Below, in pieces: positions 1-13,800 of a stretch of 64,000 nt of DNA. Origin of the DNA: Rhyacichthys aspro (taxonomy: Eukaryota > Chordata > Actinopteri > Gobiiformes > Rhyacichthyidae); NCBI GenBank assembly GCA_036850595.1, contig CM072160.1:6961773-7025772 (forward strand), written 5' to 3'. How positions within the stretch are numbered: position 1 is the stretch's first letter; each line of letters opens with the position of its first letter. The position numbers and the translations under genes were made by a program. A model generated the notes under the pieces. It did no database searches, had not been told where the DNA came from, and saw only the letters and a program-made list of their open reading frames with translations.

Positions 1-3000
1 TCATTATATTGCATTTCCAGTAATTTTCCAAGCAGTTTTTCGTAACACTTTTACCAAACAAAAAATTACATATCACAATATCAAAATTCTTTATTTGTGT
101 TGGTCTCAAGGGCGAGCTAGGCCATTTCTGCAAAGACAAATCCGCTTCTTGTTTCTCCAAAAACAGTTTTGGTCACTATCAAGGTGTGTGACCTCAGGCC
201 ACAGAGGGGTTGTACACAAACACCCATGGTACCTTTAAAGACAGATTCACCACCTTGGTTAGTTTGATTATATAATAAAATAGTTAATTCATATCCAATA
301 AAAGCTATAATGTCTGATTTAATAAAAACCTAATATTGGAATAAGCAGTCTCAAAATAATAGCAGTTAGCATAAATGTGGGCTAACTAGGATAGGATATG
401 AAGAGGAGATGTTTCAGGCCTCATTTTCACTAAAGCACTACGGTACGGGTCTGGTCAGCACAGGTCAGTTTTTATTGTTATAAGAGATACAAAGCATCCC
501 ATTAAAGTGTAACTTTTAGGTCATCCCTTGGAGCTTAACATGCAGTCTGTCAATGTAAGAGTAAAAAAAGAAGTGAAAAGCAAAACAGAAAACAACAGTG
601 GCATCCCGAATAAAACATGCCTTGTGACTCTCTCTTTCTCACATTCGAGAGAGTATAACCACATGGGGTTATGTGCACGTCTTTATTCTGTGGCAATGCA
701 TCTTTGTTTCCAGAGTTCACTTCAAATACGATTTATGTCTTACATAGAAACACAACTTTCATGTTGATGCTCTTGGTATTTATGTAGAAAACATCACTAT
801 TGTGCACACTGGAAACGCTAGCCTCTTTAGGGCTTACTCCCACCAAAATGTGCCGTACTGATGGTCCTTCACCAAACCCTTCAGTGTAAATGTGTGTTTT
901 TTATCACTGTATTATTAATAATAGTCAGTGGTAGAATCAGCATGTTGCATTAAGACAATCTGGATTACAATTCATCGCACTTTTCTCACTATTTCTCTGT
1001 TTAAGTCCCATTGCATGTTATATTTTTTAACTTCTGAACTTTTTATTGGACACATTCTCCATAACCAGCCTGGACAAAGGAGCAATTAAGGAAATGGTTT
1101 CTACTTGCTGCAATGAGAGAGAGAAAAGTATAAGTGGCACCTTCACTCTCCCACCTCTACAACTCTTACAAGTTAATAATTGTTTTGGAGGCGTGTATGA
1201 CCAGGTAAAGCACATTCCACAAATAGGGACTTGAATGGAAAGACTGCTATTCAATATTGAGGCCATTTGCTCCACGTCATCCACAATCTAATCTATTGCA
1301 CCTAAATAGCCTATAGGTTCTTTTGTGGGGATATAAATGCACGTTTATCTGCACTGAGAAAATTGCATGTAAAATGCACTTGTAGGATATTTCAAAATCA
1401 ATAAAAAGATGGCAGCTGTAATTCACTCAGCAATGGGTTGCATTTATCTGGGCAGGAACAAAAGAATCAGACGGAGACTCTTGACGAAAAAGTCGATACT
1501 TACCAGTAATTGAGATGGAATGGATGGAAAAATGGAAAACTCTGCTGTATTGGACACTAAACAGGTATTACAAGACCAAAAGAAACCACATTCCTTTGCT
1601 CTGTGTTGTCCACTCCTTCATGTTTAAAAGCCCATTAATCACATCCACATTAAGGATAATTCAATCACTCACGAATGCTAATACAAAAGCTAAAGGCGTT
1701 TGTTTGTGTGACATTTCGTTTGATAGGAGCCTTTGAGTGAGACAGATCGGTCACAAGGTTAAACTCACACAGGTGACAGCTGACAGCAAAGAACAAGAGG
1801 TGTAGACAATCACTGATGTTATAAAGGCTTTCTTTATATTCACGTGAATTAATAATACACCCTTTTGTGTTGCTAATTTAACTTGGGTTGTAGACACACA
1901 CACACAAGACCACTCTCACCTTAATGTTATGCCTCTTGTATTTTACTCGCACAATGTTTTTCTTTTTCTCGATAATGTTCCTTTTTTAGTGTAAATGAAG
2001 AGTAAAAGTAAAGCAAATTTTACTTATGAAAATACAAATAGGCTTGAAACTGTGTCCTTTAAAGAAGACTGTCAAAACATCTGAAAAGTCTGAGCAAGGT
2101 TCATGAGTATTAAGTACTTCTATCTGAACTTTTAAGTGCTTGTAGTCTTTCTGGTAAAAGGTGTTTCCCTTAACCTGTGTGTTTTAAAACATAGCTCTTA
2201 TTTATTTTGTCAAAATTAAAGATAAAATTCAGACATTGATAAGTGACATGCATTTTTGTGTCATTATCTGTGTGAAATGAGTTCCTGTGTCTGGGGCCTT
2301 AATTGTTACTACTAATGTAACTAAATATCTAAAAGGGTGCTTTGGGACTCACTCCAAGAATGTTACTAATAGATTTATAGATTAGCTTGGGAGCCTTTTA
2401 ACTGGAAATATCAATACGACGTTCTCGGAGTCATCAATGCAAGTTAAGAAGAAATGATTAGAGTTCTTCACTTTGATTGTTGAAAAAGTCACTGAGCTGT
2501 TGTTTAAGGTAAAAGGAGTATTTACCATGAAGCCTCACAGGAATGTAGAAGAACAGTTAAACTAAATTGTCCATCACAGAACGAATGTCCATAACATCGC
2601 TGCAGTCAACAGGTGGTGATGTTGGTTCGGGTTTACCCAGCCTCAGGCTCAAAGTGGCTGCCATAGGTTCCAACTGCTGCAACTCAGGAGGGACAAACAG
2701 GGCCAACTGCTTTGTGCAATGTCAGTGTTACAATTTAGAGGCTTACATTGTCTCTCACATTCATCCACCACAGGCTCTTTAGAAGTACCTCTTCACCTAT
2801 ACATGTATTTCTTTTCTCTAGGAGGATTCTGGAGAGACAATGGCATCACAAAGACAAGGAGACTCCATTCAGAAAAGACAGATCACATGACCTTCTTGCT
2901 GCAAGGCAGGAGTCCCAGCCACTGTGCCACTGAGCATCTTAGGGCTAACATCCTGTTGTTTTATTGTAATGTGTGTAATTCTAGCAGAGCAGCAGCTGGT

Positions 3001-5596
3001 GTTTTCCAGTGACACACCATAAAAAATTTCTTTCAAGTCCGTTTAATGACTGACTCCACATAAAATAAAAACCAGTCCAGTGAGACAATTTTTGTACTCA
3101 TTAAAATAATTGCAGTGAAATCCCCAAATCTAAGCTTGTCATTTCCAATGTGCAAGTCTAATGGCTTTTATTATCCAATAACAAACCTGTCAAAGTTCAG
3201 TTCATTTTGACAAACACAGTACTCTAGAAATGTTTTCAGCAAGATTTAGTTTCTTTTTTCAAACCTGGATTTATGAGTGACATGAATAAATGAGATTGTT
3301 TTAGGGGGGAACCTACACGCACCTATTCACTTCACAAAGTGAATTGGGTCAGGTATCCCTTTGATTAACAATATTAAAATTTGGACCAATGTTTCTTTAA
3401 AACGGGGGTGGGCTTTAAGCAATGTTTTGTTTCTATCTGGTTAGTAGTATGTATTCTTTGTGTAGAAGTATTAGCAGTAGTTTCTTTGACAGGTTCTGCC
3501 ATTGTCTTTTTAGAGAAACCAAGCAAAGAAATGGGAATTGCAATAATGACACTTTTCTCTGAATAGAGAAGGGGCTTTTGCATAAACACTTTTTTTTCAT
3601 GGTGATAAATGTAAAATGTAAAAGGTCAGATTGACTTCCTGGTTGGTTATGACTCTGGGCTTTGTTCTTGTCTCACTCACAAGTCAGGGATGTGCGGTTA
3701 AAAAAAATTAACATGCTTTCTTTGAACTTCTCTTCAAGTTGCTGCTTCTTAACATCATTAAATTCCCTGTAGACTACATTGATTTGGTTTATCCATATAA
3801 ATCCATACATGCAGCCATAACTTTAACCATCTTCATTCATTAAAGACTCCTCATTAGTCCTCCTCCTGTGACCTTTCCAGATCTGAATTCCCTCAATGCC
3901 TTCTCCTTCACCACTTAATATGTTTTTTCCTGGTTTGTGTAACTATGTTGATTTTGTATACATTTGTTTGATTGTGTCTCTATGCAAGGCAGCTTACCAC
4001 AAGAGCATGTGATGTTGTTTGTTTTGTAGGTTTCTGCTATAAAAATCTGACTTCAGATCTTGGAGGCTTCCTCGTCTGCCTTGCCCTGTGTGGAGAAATA
4101 TCCTGGAGGCACTTACAGACCAGACATAGTACAAATCAGATCGTGGAGTAGTTTCATCAATAATGCTGTGCACTTTGAACAATCAGCTTCATTCATCAGC
4201 GGAGGCTTGTGCAGCACTGCAACACTGACCTCTTTTGTTGAATATGTAAAGATTCCCTGATGCACACAAACATACAACACACTGCTTCATTAATCAGACC
4301 TAATCTAAGTTCGTAATCAGCAGTGACATCTGAGTTTTCTGTTTATATCTGTCACTAATGGACACATCCGATGGAAGAGTTATGTACAAAAATAATCACA
4401 ATCCACAGAGAGACAGAGCTAGTAATGTTTTCTCCCAAAATATGCATGAATTTAAGATGCTCCACAACGTTTTCTACATAAACATATGGCCAGCTGAGTA
4501 AGCCGTGTTTTGCAAAACTCAAGCATCTATTCTTCCCTGCATTAACCACGCGTTGCTCTGCTGAAATATATCCACAACATGCATATTCTTACAGAGGCAT
4601 ATGTTACATGTTTTCAAAAGCTAAACCAGTGTTTCTTAAATATCTACATGTGGATATCTGCCATTGCTTATAAAATGTGGATTTTCTGAGACATTTGTTA
4701 TTTTGGTGAATGCTGTTCATTTTGTGAAATGAACCTGTAAATTGGGATAAAGGTAAAATTCCTTGCTGAAAAGGGACTCATCTGTAAACACAATTCTAAC
4801 ATAAACAACGTGTGGTATAAATTTAAATATCAATAATAGATGAGCTATTTCCCTCTCATCTGAATGTGTTTATTCCTGTTATTTTATTTAATGAATTGCT
4901 CTCCTGTGTGTGGACTTTATGAGGGCTCAGTGATGGGTGGAAACTGCTCGGCTTCAGTCTGTGGCTTTGAGGTTAGCTGAGAGAGCCACATACAAAGAAA
5001 GATCAAACCATATCATCCACCACCAAAGCTGTAAACGTGCTATACTCTGGGGGGACACATGGACTAAAGCCAGGACTATTCACAGCAAAACCCAAATCTT
5101 TTTTAAAATGGTAGTCACTCATTTCACTGTGTTGAAGAAAATGTGTGACAGAACTCATGGGAACTGCGATAATGAATTATTCACAACAGGATGAGGTCCT
5201 AAAGGCAGTGGAGTGACCATCTGGAAATTTGGAAAGACTGCAGCAAAGCACGTTGGTCATCAGCATTATTTTAAAGGAAAGATGTGTGCTCTTTTTTGTG
5301 TCACTTTCGAAGTACTAAAGACAGTCATCTAAGGCAGGACAGGACAAAATAAGGACACAGAACTAATGTAATCTGTAATCTGTCACAAATTATCACAGGT
5401 TTCTGGAGTTCAGTGCAGTTCAGTGCTATTTATAGACAGCGCTGATTTGTAAGAACCTTAATGTGGCCCTTTGCAATGTTTTACGTGGCCCTTCAATACA
5501 TTTGGAAAGCAATGTTTTTAGGCACCACATTTTAATGGATTTGATTTTTGCTACAAAGAAATAATAAATAAATAAAACATGTAAAAATCTACCCAA
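1..5596. other. Non-coding stretch, no gene recognised
   Basis: AT-rich vertebrate intergenic sequence. All open frames are short and lack family motifs. One minus-strand tract (about 2,563-2,705) reads as a plausible C-terminal exon and is reported as a finding. A plus-strand tract near 4,030-4,260 follows a TTTTGTAG acceptor but encodes nothing I recognise. No RNA gene or clear transposon was seen. Confidence 0.5.
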
Positions 5597-5600
5597 AACT

Positions 5601-5872
5601 CAAATTCAACTAAAACCTGTTCAAATCCAACTAAAACCTGCTCAAATCTGACAAATACTGTTTCAAATCCAACTAAAATCTGTTCAAATTCAACTGAAAC
5701 CTTTTGAAATTCAACTAAAATCTGTTAAAATCTGACAAATACCTTTTCAAATCCAATTAAAACCAATTCAAATCCAATTAAAACCTATTCAAATCTGTCT
5801 AAAACCTGTTCAAATCCAACTAAAACCTGTTCAAATCTGAATAAACCTCTTCAAATCCAACTAAAACCTGTT
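5601..5872. repeat. 21-bp minisatellite, about 13 copies
   Basis: Thirteen consecutive units of roughly CAAATCCAACTAAAACCTGTT. Most are exactly 21 bp and one (5,832-5,851) is 20 bp. Units differ by a few substitutions; some carry the variant core CAAATCTGACAAATAC instead of CAAATCCAACTAAAAC. The phrase GTGGCCCTTCA occurs on both sides (about 5,484 and 5,889), so the array may have expanded inside an older dispersed repeat. The array is AT-rich with strong strand asymmetry (A/C on the plus strand). Read directly from the sequence. Confidence 0.93.
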
Positions 5873-5889
5873 CATATCTGTATCTATTG

Positions 5890-8800
5890 TGGCCCTTCAC
5901 CACTTTGAATTTGACATCAGGTTCAACAACACTTTACTGGAAGTTAGCATCACTAGCTACAAACATAAGCCATTCTACAGCTAGTTTTGTGACTTCAGAT
6001 CATTTCCCAAACACTGTGATCACTTCTAGTTTGACTCAGTCCAGATCTAACGCTGAACTGACTGAATTTGGCGTGTTGTACTGCAGCAGCAACAAAACTG
6101 CACAGAAAACACTGCCATTACAAAAATCTTACAAACCCTCAAGACTAGAGTGCAAGCCTTGGCCTTTAAAAAGAAAGGCCACTCTCAGCATTATTCTCAC
6201 TCAAAAGATATAGTACATTCTGTAATAATAGGCAGATACTTTATCATTGTTAATTGTTTGCTGACTGCTACAAACTGGCTGCACTTCTATGAAAAGTGAG
6301 ATGTTCTTATGATATGAGCCACTTCCTTGCTTGTGCAACTAACAGAGATGGACAGAGTTGATAAATGTGGAGTTTGGCTGCGAAAAAGACAAATAATATG
6401 ATGAATGAGGTCCTGTGTTATTCCAAGAACCTTGCAAATTGATTGTAGGCTGCTTCGAGGGAAAAAGCAAAAAATTCAACCTCTGTCATCTTTGTGTTTG
6501 GTCCTTTTATCATCATGTCTCCTGTTGCTCTATCGGCTCTGAATCCCTCTTCCTTTGTCAAACAATTGTACTCACAGGATTTTATTTGAAATCTCATCAT
6601 TTTACTGTGCTGTATACTTACTCTGTGGCAGACTCAGATTTAATAATGGCTTCAAAATACGCACTGACAGTCTCACAATGGAATGATTTATTGGTTGTGA
6701 AAATTGTTCTCTCTTGTTGAATAACTTGAGTAGTATAGAGCTGCTCAATATACTAGAAACAATTCATCACACACATCAAGTGCAATACAGCTTACATATT
6801 TCAAATTAAAGACTGATTGAAATGCTGTAATTGGTATAGTATTACATCTTCCAGACATTCATGAATGGGTTTTTATAAATCAGATATGACCTTACTGCCT
6901 TAAAAGCCTGCCACCATCTGCAAACTACTTTTTAATGTAACTTGGCAGTCATTACTCACTTTCTGGGGTTCATGTAACAGCAAACTCAGAGCAGACAGAC
7001 TATAACACTAATAGTTCTTGATCAAAAATCATTAAAAAAAAAAAAAAGTAATCCCTGAGAGATTAATTTCTTTATTTTTGACCACTTTATCCTGTCGTTC
7101 CAAGTTGTGAGGGGTGAACCCTGGAGAATTGCCAGGGCTGACAAGTCAAATGGCCACTGCTTTTTTCAACAACAATATTGCATTTTTTCCGATTATGCAG
7201 CACTACTGTCAAGACTTCTACACGATAAGACTTAACATGAACTATCAACAGAACTTTCCTAGAACACCTTCACGCACTGTTTTCCATTTTAAAGCTGGAA
7301 GTCTTACCCCTCTCTTTCCGAGTAAAACTTGGACTTGCTTACACAGTGCAAATAATAGATGACCAACACAAGTCTGGAACACTGATCATCTACACTTATC
7401 TAAACCTCTTCAGCAGTGTTTAATAATAAACACGCTTCATCTGATAAAGCAGCTGTTTGCTTTTGCTCACATTGAACTTCTCAGTCTTTTCTTCATGTCA
7501 AGCAAAGGGAGTCTTTGGTCTCTGCCCTGGGCCCTTGAGCCTGCCATCAAACAGTCAGATTTAAAAATGGAAAGGTCTGGTGTGCTCTGATGAGAGGCCA
7601 CAGTTGCCTTGAGGTGATGTGGAGCTGATAGAAATGTCACTATGTATCTGTGCATGATCTGAGTGTGTCCATCACCGGCCTTTCTGTCCCTCTACAGGAG
7701 CTTGTCTATGAGACGTTCAACAATATCACCTCCAATTCACTCAATATAAAAACACTGCCCCAGTATCAACAGCTGCAGTCTTTTCTGTGTGAGTAAGACT
7801 GCTATAAAATGTGTGATTTATAAAATATCACAAGGGAATAATTGCTGTCATTACCTTTGGCTGAATGTCTGCTGTGCCAGTATTATGTACAGGGCTCATT
7901 GTTCATTGACCAAAAACACTTTTGGAGCAGAGTGGCCTGTGTGAAGTGATAAGGCTGAGTTTCATGTGCTAAATTGCCACAATGCTGCCTCTGCAGAATA
8001 ATCTAGCAACGTTTTAAGTAAAAATCTTAAAATAAGGCTGAAGTCTATGTCTTTAATAGATGATCCTTTACATGAATGTGTGCTCTGGCAAAATTGACTA
8101 GAACCAGATGAGTGTCCTGATGTGGTAACATTGAGAAAGACTAAAGATGCAGTAATTAGCTCCACACTTTGAAAAGTGGCCCACACTTATAGAAGCGCTG
8201 TTTGTCAATGAAAACTCACCCGTCTGCATCAGTGGAACTGGGTTCTCGACTAACACTTCATGAAGAACGCCTTCAGGTCCTATCTGACAGTGATAAGGAA
8301 GACAAGTGCTAGATAACTGGAAACCATTCACTACGAGCATGAAGAGCAAGAGTCGCTAAAGGCTCTCATCCTTTTTGAACTCTTTTCTGCTGCGTATCAT
8401 CACTGATCAATAAGTACTTTATCCACAACTACAATTACTCTAAATTACTCTACACTGCAACCGCATGGACCCATAAAGAGTGTTCAAACAATCAAGGGAA
8501 AAATACACAGCATACATGAATTAAACAGGGATATTACCACATTACCACAGGGAGATAAACTTGAACGTTTTTTTTTGCTGCTGATTGAGCTGAAAACTGA
8601 GGATATCACATTTAAACACTTCTTCCTAAGGCTCCTCCCACAGACTCAAATGGATCTGCTTCATTAACATTCCCCTTCTGTTTATAGACTTTTTATTTGC
8701 ACATGATCTGAAAACAAACCAGCAGTTAGATCTGTTCCTCGCGCCTGCCTCCTCATTGAACACATTTGACTCACTTTGTAAATCCGTAAGAGCCAGCAAG

Positions 8801-10126
8801 ATCAATATGAAATACTGGGAGCCATCATAGTGCTTTCTGACTGAAACACCACACACACCTTCCTCTTCCTGCTCACGAGCCGACCACTGTCCCTCGGCTG
8901 CTGAACTTTAAAGAAAAATCTATGTGCCCCTTTGGCAGGACGTCTCATTGTTGTACCGCTTTATTAGTCTCTCGGTTGTGTTGCATTGATGTATAGTGGA
9001 AAAGCTGCTGTGGCCTGCAGACCTAATTCCTTCACACAGCAGTAATCAATGGTGATGGATGAACTGAAAAATGAAGATAAAACTTTCACAGAGAACATTT
9101 CAAAACACAACAAAATGTAATACAACCTGCATACATTACAAACATACATTGTTACCTTTTTTTCCTCTCATTTATCCCAAAGCAAGCCTCAACCATCAAT
9201 AAGTGGTAAAATATATCGTATTATCACAACAATATTTGCCTCAAAGTACTTCACAGACAGCACAAGACCCTCAGACCCTCCGTTAGAGCAAGAAGAACCA
9301 CAGAAGGAGGGATCCACTCCCAGGACGGACAGACCTTGACCACTTGAGGCTGCTCAGTGACAGCTCGGTGAGACTGTGGTTGTTAAACTGTGGAAAAAAC
9401 ATTACAATATGAACTAATGCTGTTTGACGAGGTGTGGCGATGGTTTGAGTTTCCTTCCAGAAGAAAAAGTAACCTACCACCCACCGCTTCTTGGGTTTAT
9501 CAGGTTTTATCAGGTTTCTCAATGAGGGTCCTGGTCCCTTGAGTAGAGCCGACCGGGCCCTGGCCCTCAGTCGTGGCAGGGGTTAACTTTGAACTTTCAT
9601 TTACTTATAATAAATTCAAATGCACTTGTTGGCCTCTTGCCACTTGAGCAGAATGGCAACAGTGTGTGGGAGGGGGCATGACTGAAGACCCTAGCCTCTC
9701 ATAATCTGAGCAGTTTTTACCAGTTCCTGACAGAAGGAGCCACATGATCAGAGAGCCATTAAATGAACATCCAGTGTGTGACCACTCAAAGGGCCCATCT
9801 TGTGATTTGTGAAGCATCACTGATAAAACAGATAAAACATCCATCTCGTGACAAACCAGTCTCTTTTTATTTGCAGGATTGTGTGTCTAAGCTGCAGCCG
9901 TCATACAGCTCTGCCCCCTCAAAGTGTTTATTCCACGGATATAACAACAGAGATGTAAAGATACACTGCCATCCTTTTAGTGATCTTTGTCTAGGACTAA
10001 ACCAAAGACTCAACCAAGGAAAAAAAAAAAGCAGGAGTAACTCAGGACTAAGACCACAAATAAATCATAACTTACAACCATAGATAAAGCCAAGCCTGGA
10101 CTAATTTAAACATTCAGAGAGAGTCC
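5890..10126. other. Non-coding stretch with one exon-like ORF
   Basis: No recognisable gene. It contains an A-run near 7,033-7,046 and a plus-strand exon-like segment at 7,699-7,785 between a strong CTCTACAG acceptor and GTGAGTAAG. That segment is described as a finding. Other open frames (for example minus 8,217-8,340 and minus 6,430-6,560) look protein-like in places but have no family match I know. Confidence 0.45.
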
Positions 10127-10129
10127 ATG

Positions 10130-10830
10130 TCCACGGTTCTGGTGCGTGTTTGGACAAAGTCAAAGGTGGAGGTGAAGCCTGGTACTTTAATCACACGCAG
10201 CGCCACTTACCGTGCTTCTCGGAGCCCCTGGGTGTCCCCTGGGTGTCCCCTCCCCGGGTCTCTTCCCAGTAGGCGTCCTGCTGTGGAGTCAGTCACCTGC
10301 AGCCGCTCTCCATCTCTCTCCCTCTGCGCTCACGGTCGGGAGAGGAGGGGTCACTGGCTCTCAAGTTCAAAGACAAAGTTTGATTCAGGGCAACAGTTTG
10401 TCTTCTAAAATATTTGACTGTAAAAATTGACACGTCCCTTCTTGACGCTCTTCCCGCTTGGACTGAATCCTACAGGTACCAACTTTTAAGATTCATGATC
10501 TAAAAGCTGCACCGTCCATCTGCGTGACACAAATATAACAATAATGGGATCCAAAGACTCGAAAGATGCTCCCAGACATTCAACACGTTCATCAGGGAGT
10601 CGTCGGTGCGCGCTGCTCTGTTGCAATGCGGGTGCTGCCGCGGCAAGAAATCCACTTGATCCCGCTCTCCTCCTCCGCTGCTCCCCGCTCCTGCTCCAGA
10701 TGTGAGGAGTCCAGAGGTGAGACGTGAGCGGAGGGACAGGACAGGACTGCGGGGCGGGGGGTGGAGCAGACGAGATACCTGGGCGAGGTTCTGGATGCGG
10801 ACACCCAGCCCGTGAGTAGGAAAATATGTT
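10130..10830. promoter_or_regulatory. GC/CpG-rich block, possible promoter with 5' non-coding exons
   Basis: This block is clearly richer in G+C and CpG than the AT-rich DNA around it. Examples are the runs near 10,230-10,340 and 10,610-10,800, which include GGGGCGGGGGG-type Sp1-like sequence around 10,750. Consensus donors face outwards from it. On the minus strand there is CACG|GTAAGTGG at about 10,211. On the plus strand there is CAGCCC|GTGAGTAGG at about 10,811. No ATG-led frame in it looks like a known protein. The inference is a promoter or CpG island with one or two untranslated first exons. In human, EPHB3 follows CHRD in the same orientation, so the minus-strand first exon of such a neighbour is possible. 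The Eph ligand-binding exons are not in this window. Confidence 0.4.
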
Positions 10831-13800
10831 TCTCGTGTGCGTCAAAGTGCGACAGGTTTTTGAGGAATCACAGTTGTAGACGTATATTATAGATGTATGA
10901 GTGGTTGTTATTTACATTTCCAACAAATAGGTCTTGGTGCTGTTTTAGATAGAGATAATGTTACACTGTTTTTGCATCTTTACTTTCACAGAATTTGTGA
11001 TGACATTAATTCTGTCCTTTTTCATCCATGATGTTTTTCATAAGTCGTGCTCAGTGATGGAGGAGACAAGTTTAAAGGATTCAGTTGAAGCACATTTCAA
11101 TATTGGGAAAGGCTACAACTTAAAAAACAATAATAACACAAACAGAATTCAAATGGGTAGACACAAATGGCAAATATTTTAATAAATTCATTCTATCTAA
11201 TGTAATCCTCCTCTCATGTGGGACCAGGTTGCAGTGGCAGCAGTCGATGAGATCAACACATTCACAGACCAGCCGAGAGAAATTAAATTTCCAGGAGCCC
11301 AAGGGAGATGCTGGAATAAAACAGAAAAAAATCTAATATTAAACTGTAATTGCACAATAAAAGCCAAGATACAGACCCGTGTCCTGCCTAACCTGTCTTG
11401 AATGCCAATGAAAAGAAACGGGTCATTGATCTATATTTGTGCAACTGAAATTTCTTTGCTCTCTGATTTAATCAAACTGTGACTGTCCAAATAAAGTAGT
11501 AGTACGCCACTGTAAAACTATGCTATAAGCACAACTCATCAAAACTGGACTTTTCTGTTCCCCTTGTTCTCTGTGCTTCCTGCAGTGTCAAGATTTTCCG
11601 TGAAATATCTGCAGGAAATGACATTATCAAGCTCAGGAGGCCAGATTTCTAACTTTTTTTTTTTTACTTAGAAATGTGTCTTGATGCTACAGGAAAAAGT
11701 CTAAACCAAAGGGACACGTCAGCAGAGAGCTTCAGAAAAGAGATACATAACGGTCTCCTAAAGAAAATACAACACCCACTGCCCACAGTTCATGGTTGTT
11801 TTAATGCTGCTGAGTATTAAGACATTTGAAAATCTTGGTCAGACTGTAACCATTGGTTCAGAGATTTGTTTAGTGATGAAAGGAGAGGATATATATCTGT
11901 ACGACCAGCGCAAAGGGACACAACATTTTCAACAATATCAGTTCCAACCAAAGTAAATAAGATGCCACTGACGTTCTTCTATTCTCCACAATTCAATTGA
12001 GAGAGGCGTTAACTAGCTGTGAGTTTTTGTTTGGCCCAGTATCAAACTCAGAGATTCTTAAAGACCTTAGTTGCTTAGTTGCTTTCAAATGCAACCTGGG
12101 ATTGACTCTAATATGTGTATTACATTATTTCAATTTTATATTTTCATTCATGTTTAGCATCTGACCAAATCTCACTACTCACTGTGACTCTTTTGTCAAA
12201 CACTTCTATCTGTGAAACACAAAAATAATGACATTCATTTACATATTTACAACTACAGTAACTTTGAACAACACTATATTTAAGCAGTTCCAGTATCCCA
12301 TTCAGCTATGGATACAAAAGGTTTCTTCTGCAGCTTTCTGTCATAAATAAAGCTTACATTTCAGTGAAAGACATCAGTATAGTTACAAAATAAAAGCCTC
12401 TTTTAATCAGATAAAGGCTGCTATTGATCATATTTTAGTGTAAACATCTGATCAGTGATGCCTGACAGTTTGATTATCCAATGTTGCGGTGGCTTCCTTT
12501 AGATTGTGATTTAACATTATTCCCAATGAAGAACAATTTAGTAGAAAGCACCAAAAATTCAATAAAGTCATTTGAATTTTAAAGTGTTGCCCCATTGCAA
12601 TCTAGCTCAATTAGTGCCTTGATCAAAGGCTTAGCCCTCAGATCCCAGCAGATTCACCTAAAAAGACACACACAAGATTTATCAGGAGAAAGGCTGATTG
12701 GAGTCTGGGATCTATAAGGACTAATTAGAAGACAGGATAAACCACACTGGGGCATCTGAGTCTGTCTAGAGCTAAAAGGAGGACGTGCACTTGTAGTTAT
12801 ACATTCATTTTTTAAACAGTGTCGACCTATGATGGATGATGGAGGTTAATGGCTCTAAAGATGATGTACAGATTTAAAAATAGAAGTCAAATATCTCACA
12901 AAGTCTGTCAGTTCACTGAAATAAATAGTATAATGCATTATTTTGGGGGAAAAAAACCTTAAAAATAACATTTTAATTTAGTTGATTGGCTTGTAATAAA
13001 TAGAAACAAGTACAACACAAGGGTTTAATACAGCCCTGCCAAATAATGCACCCTTGGCATTTACAGCCTAAATAGCCTTCCGTAAATATGAAGTGAATTG
13101 TGGTATTTGGCATGTTTTGATGTACCTCAGTGAGAGTCACCTACATGCAGCATTACATTTGAGAAAAATGGGGATGCATTTCTTTCAAATCCTAAATGAA
13201 TCTCTGTTAAATAATGCACTCCTTGTATATATGCTGTTGTAAACGAAGAGTACACTGTGATTGTTTAAGATTGTAAAGGCTGTTTCAGGTAAAATAAGAC
13301 TCATTAAAATTAATATACTACACAAATTATAACATTTACAGGGAAAATAAATATTTTAGTAATTTGATTGCTAGCAGGCTTACAAATAATAATAATTAAA
13401 AAAAAAATTGTACACACTTATTTTGTTGGGTATTGTAGCAGGAAGGTCTGTGGCCTGATCCCTCAGGAAAGTGAATGCCCCGTCAGGCTTAAGGCACAAT
13501 CTCTTTTTATTTTGCAACCTTTAAATATCATACTAATTAGTAATGAGCCAGTAGCACTCTTTCCCTTTTTAAGTTTTTGAGATCTGCCTTTTTGCACAAG
13601 AAAAAAAGAGATTATTTTAAAGAAACCTTTGTAGCTGCAGGAAGGATTGGAGAAGAAAAGAAGAAAAGTGACCTCCTCAGAAACAGTTTTGAAGTGCTGT
13701 ATGTGGCAGACAGTAAAGGCAAATGTCCACCTCACTTTACCTGACTTTCTTTACAGCAGAGTACACGCCGTGTATAAACCACTGAGCGATGTGCTTTTGT

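Noticed and set aside
10486..10845. 119-codon minus-strand ORF in the GC-rich block
   Set aside because: High GC lengthens chance ORFs. The translation is Pro/Ser/Arg-rich with no family resemblance, and other frames are also open.
11216..11320. Exon-like ORFs on both strands around 11.2-11.3 kb
   Set aside because: Both strands look mildly protein-like (plus VAVAAVDEINTFTDQ; minus LVCECVDLIDCCHC). There is no convincing splice pair or family, so it was left out.
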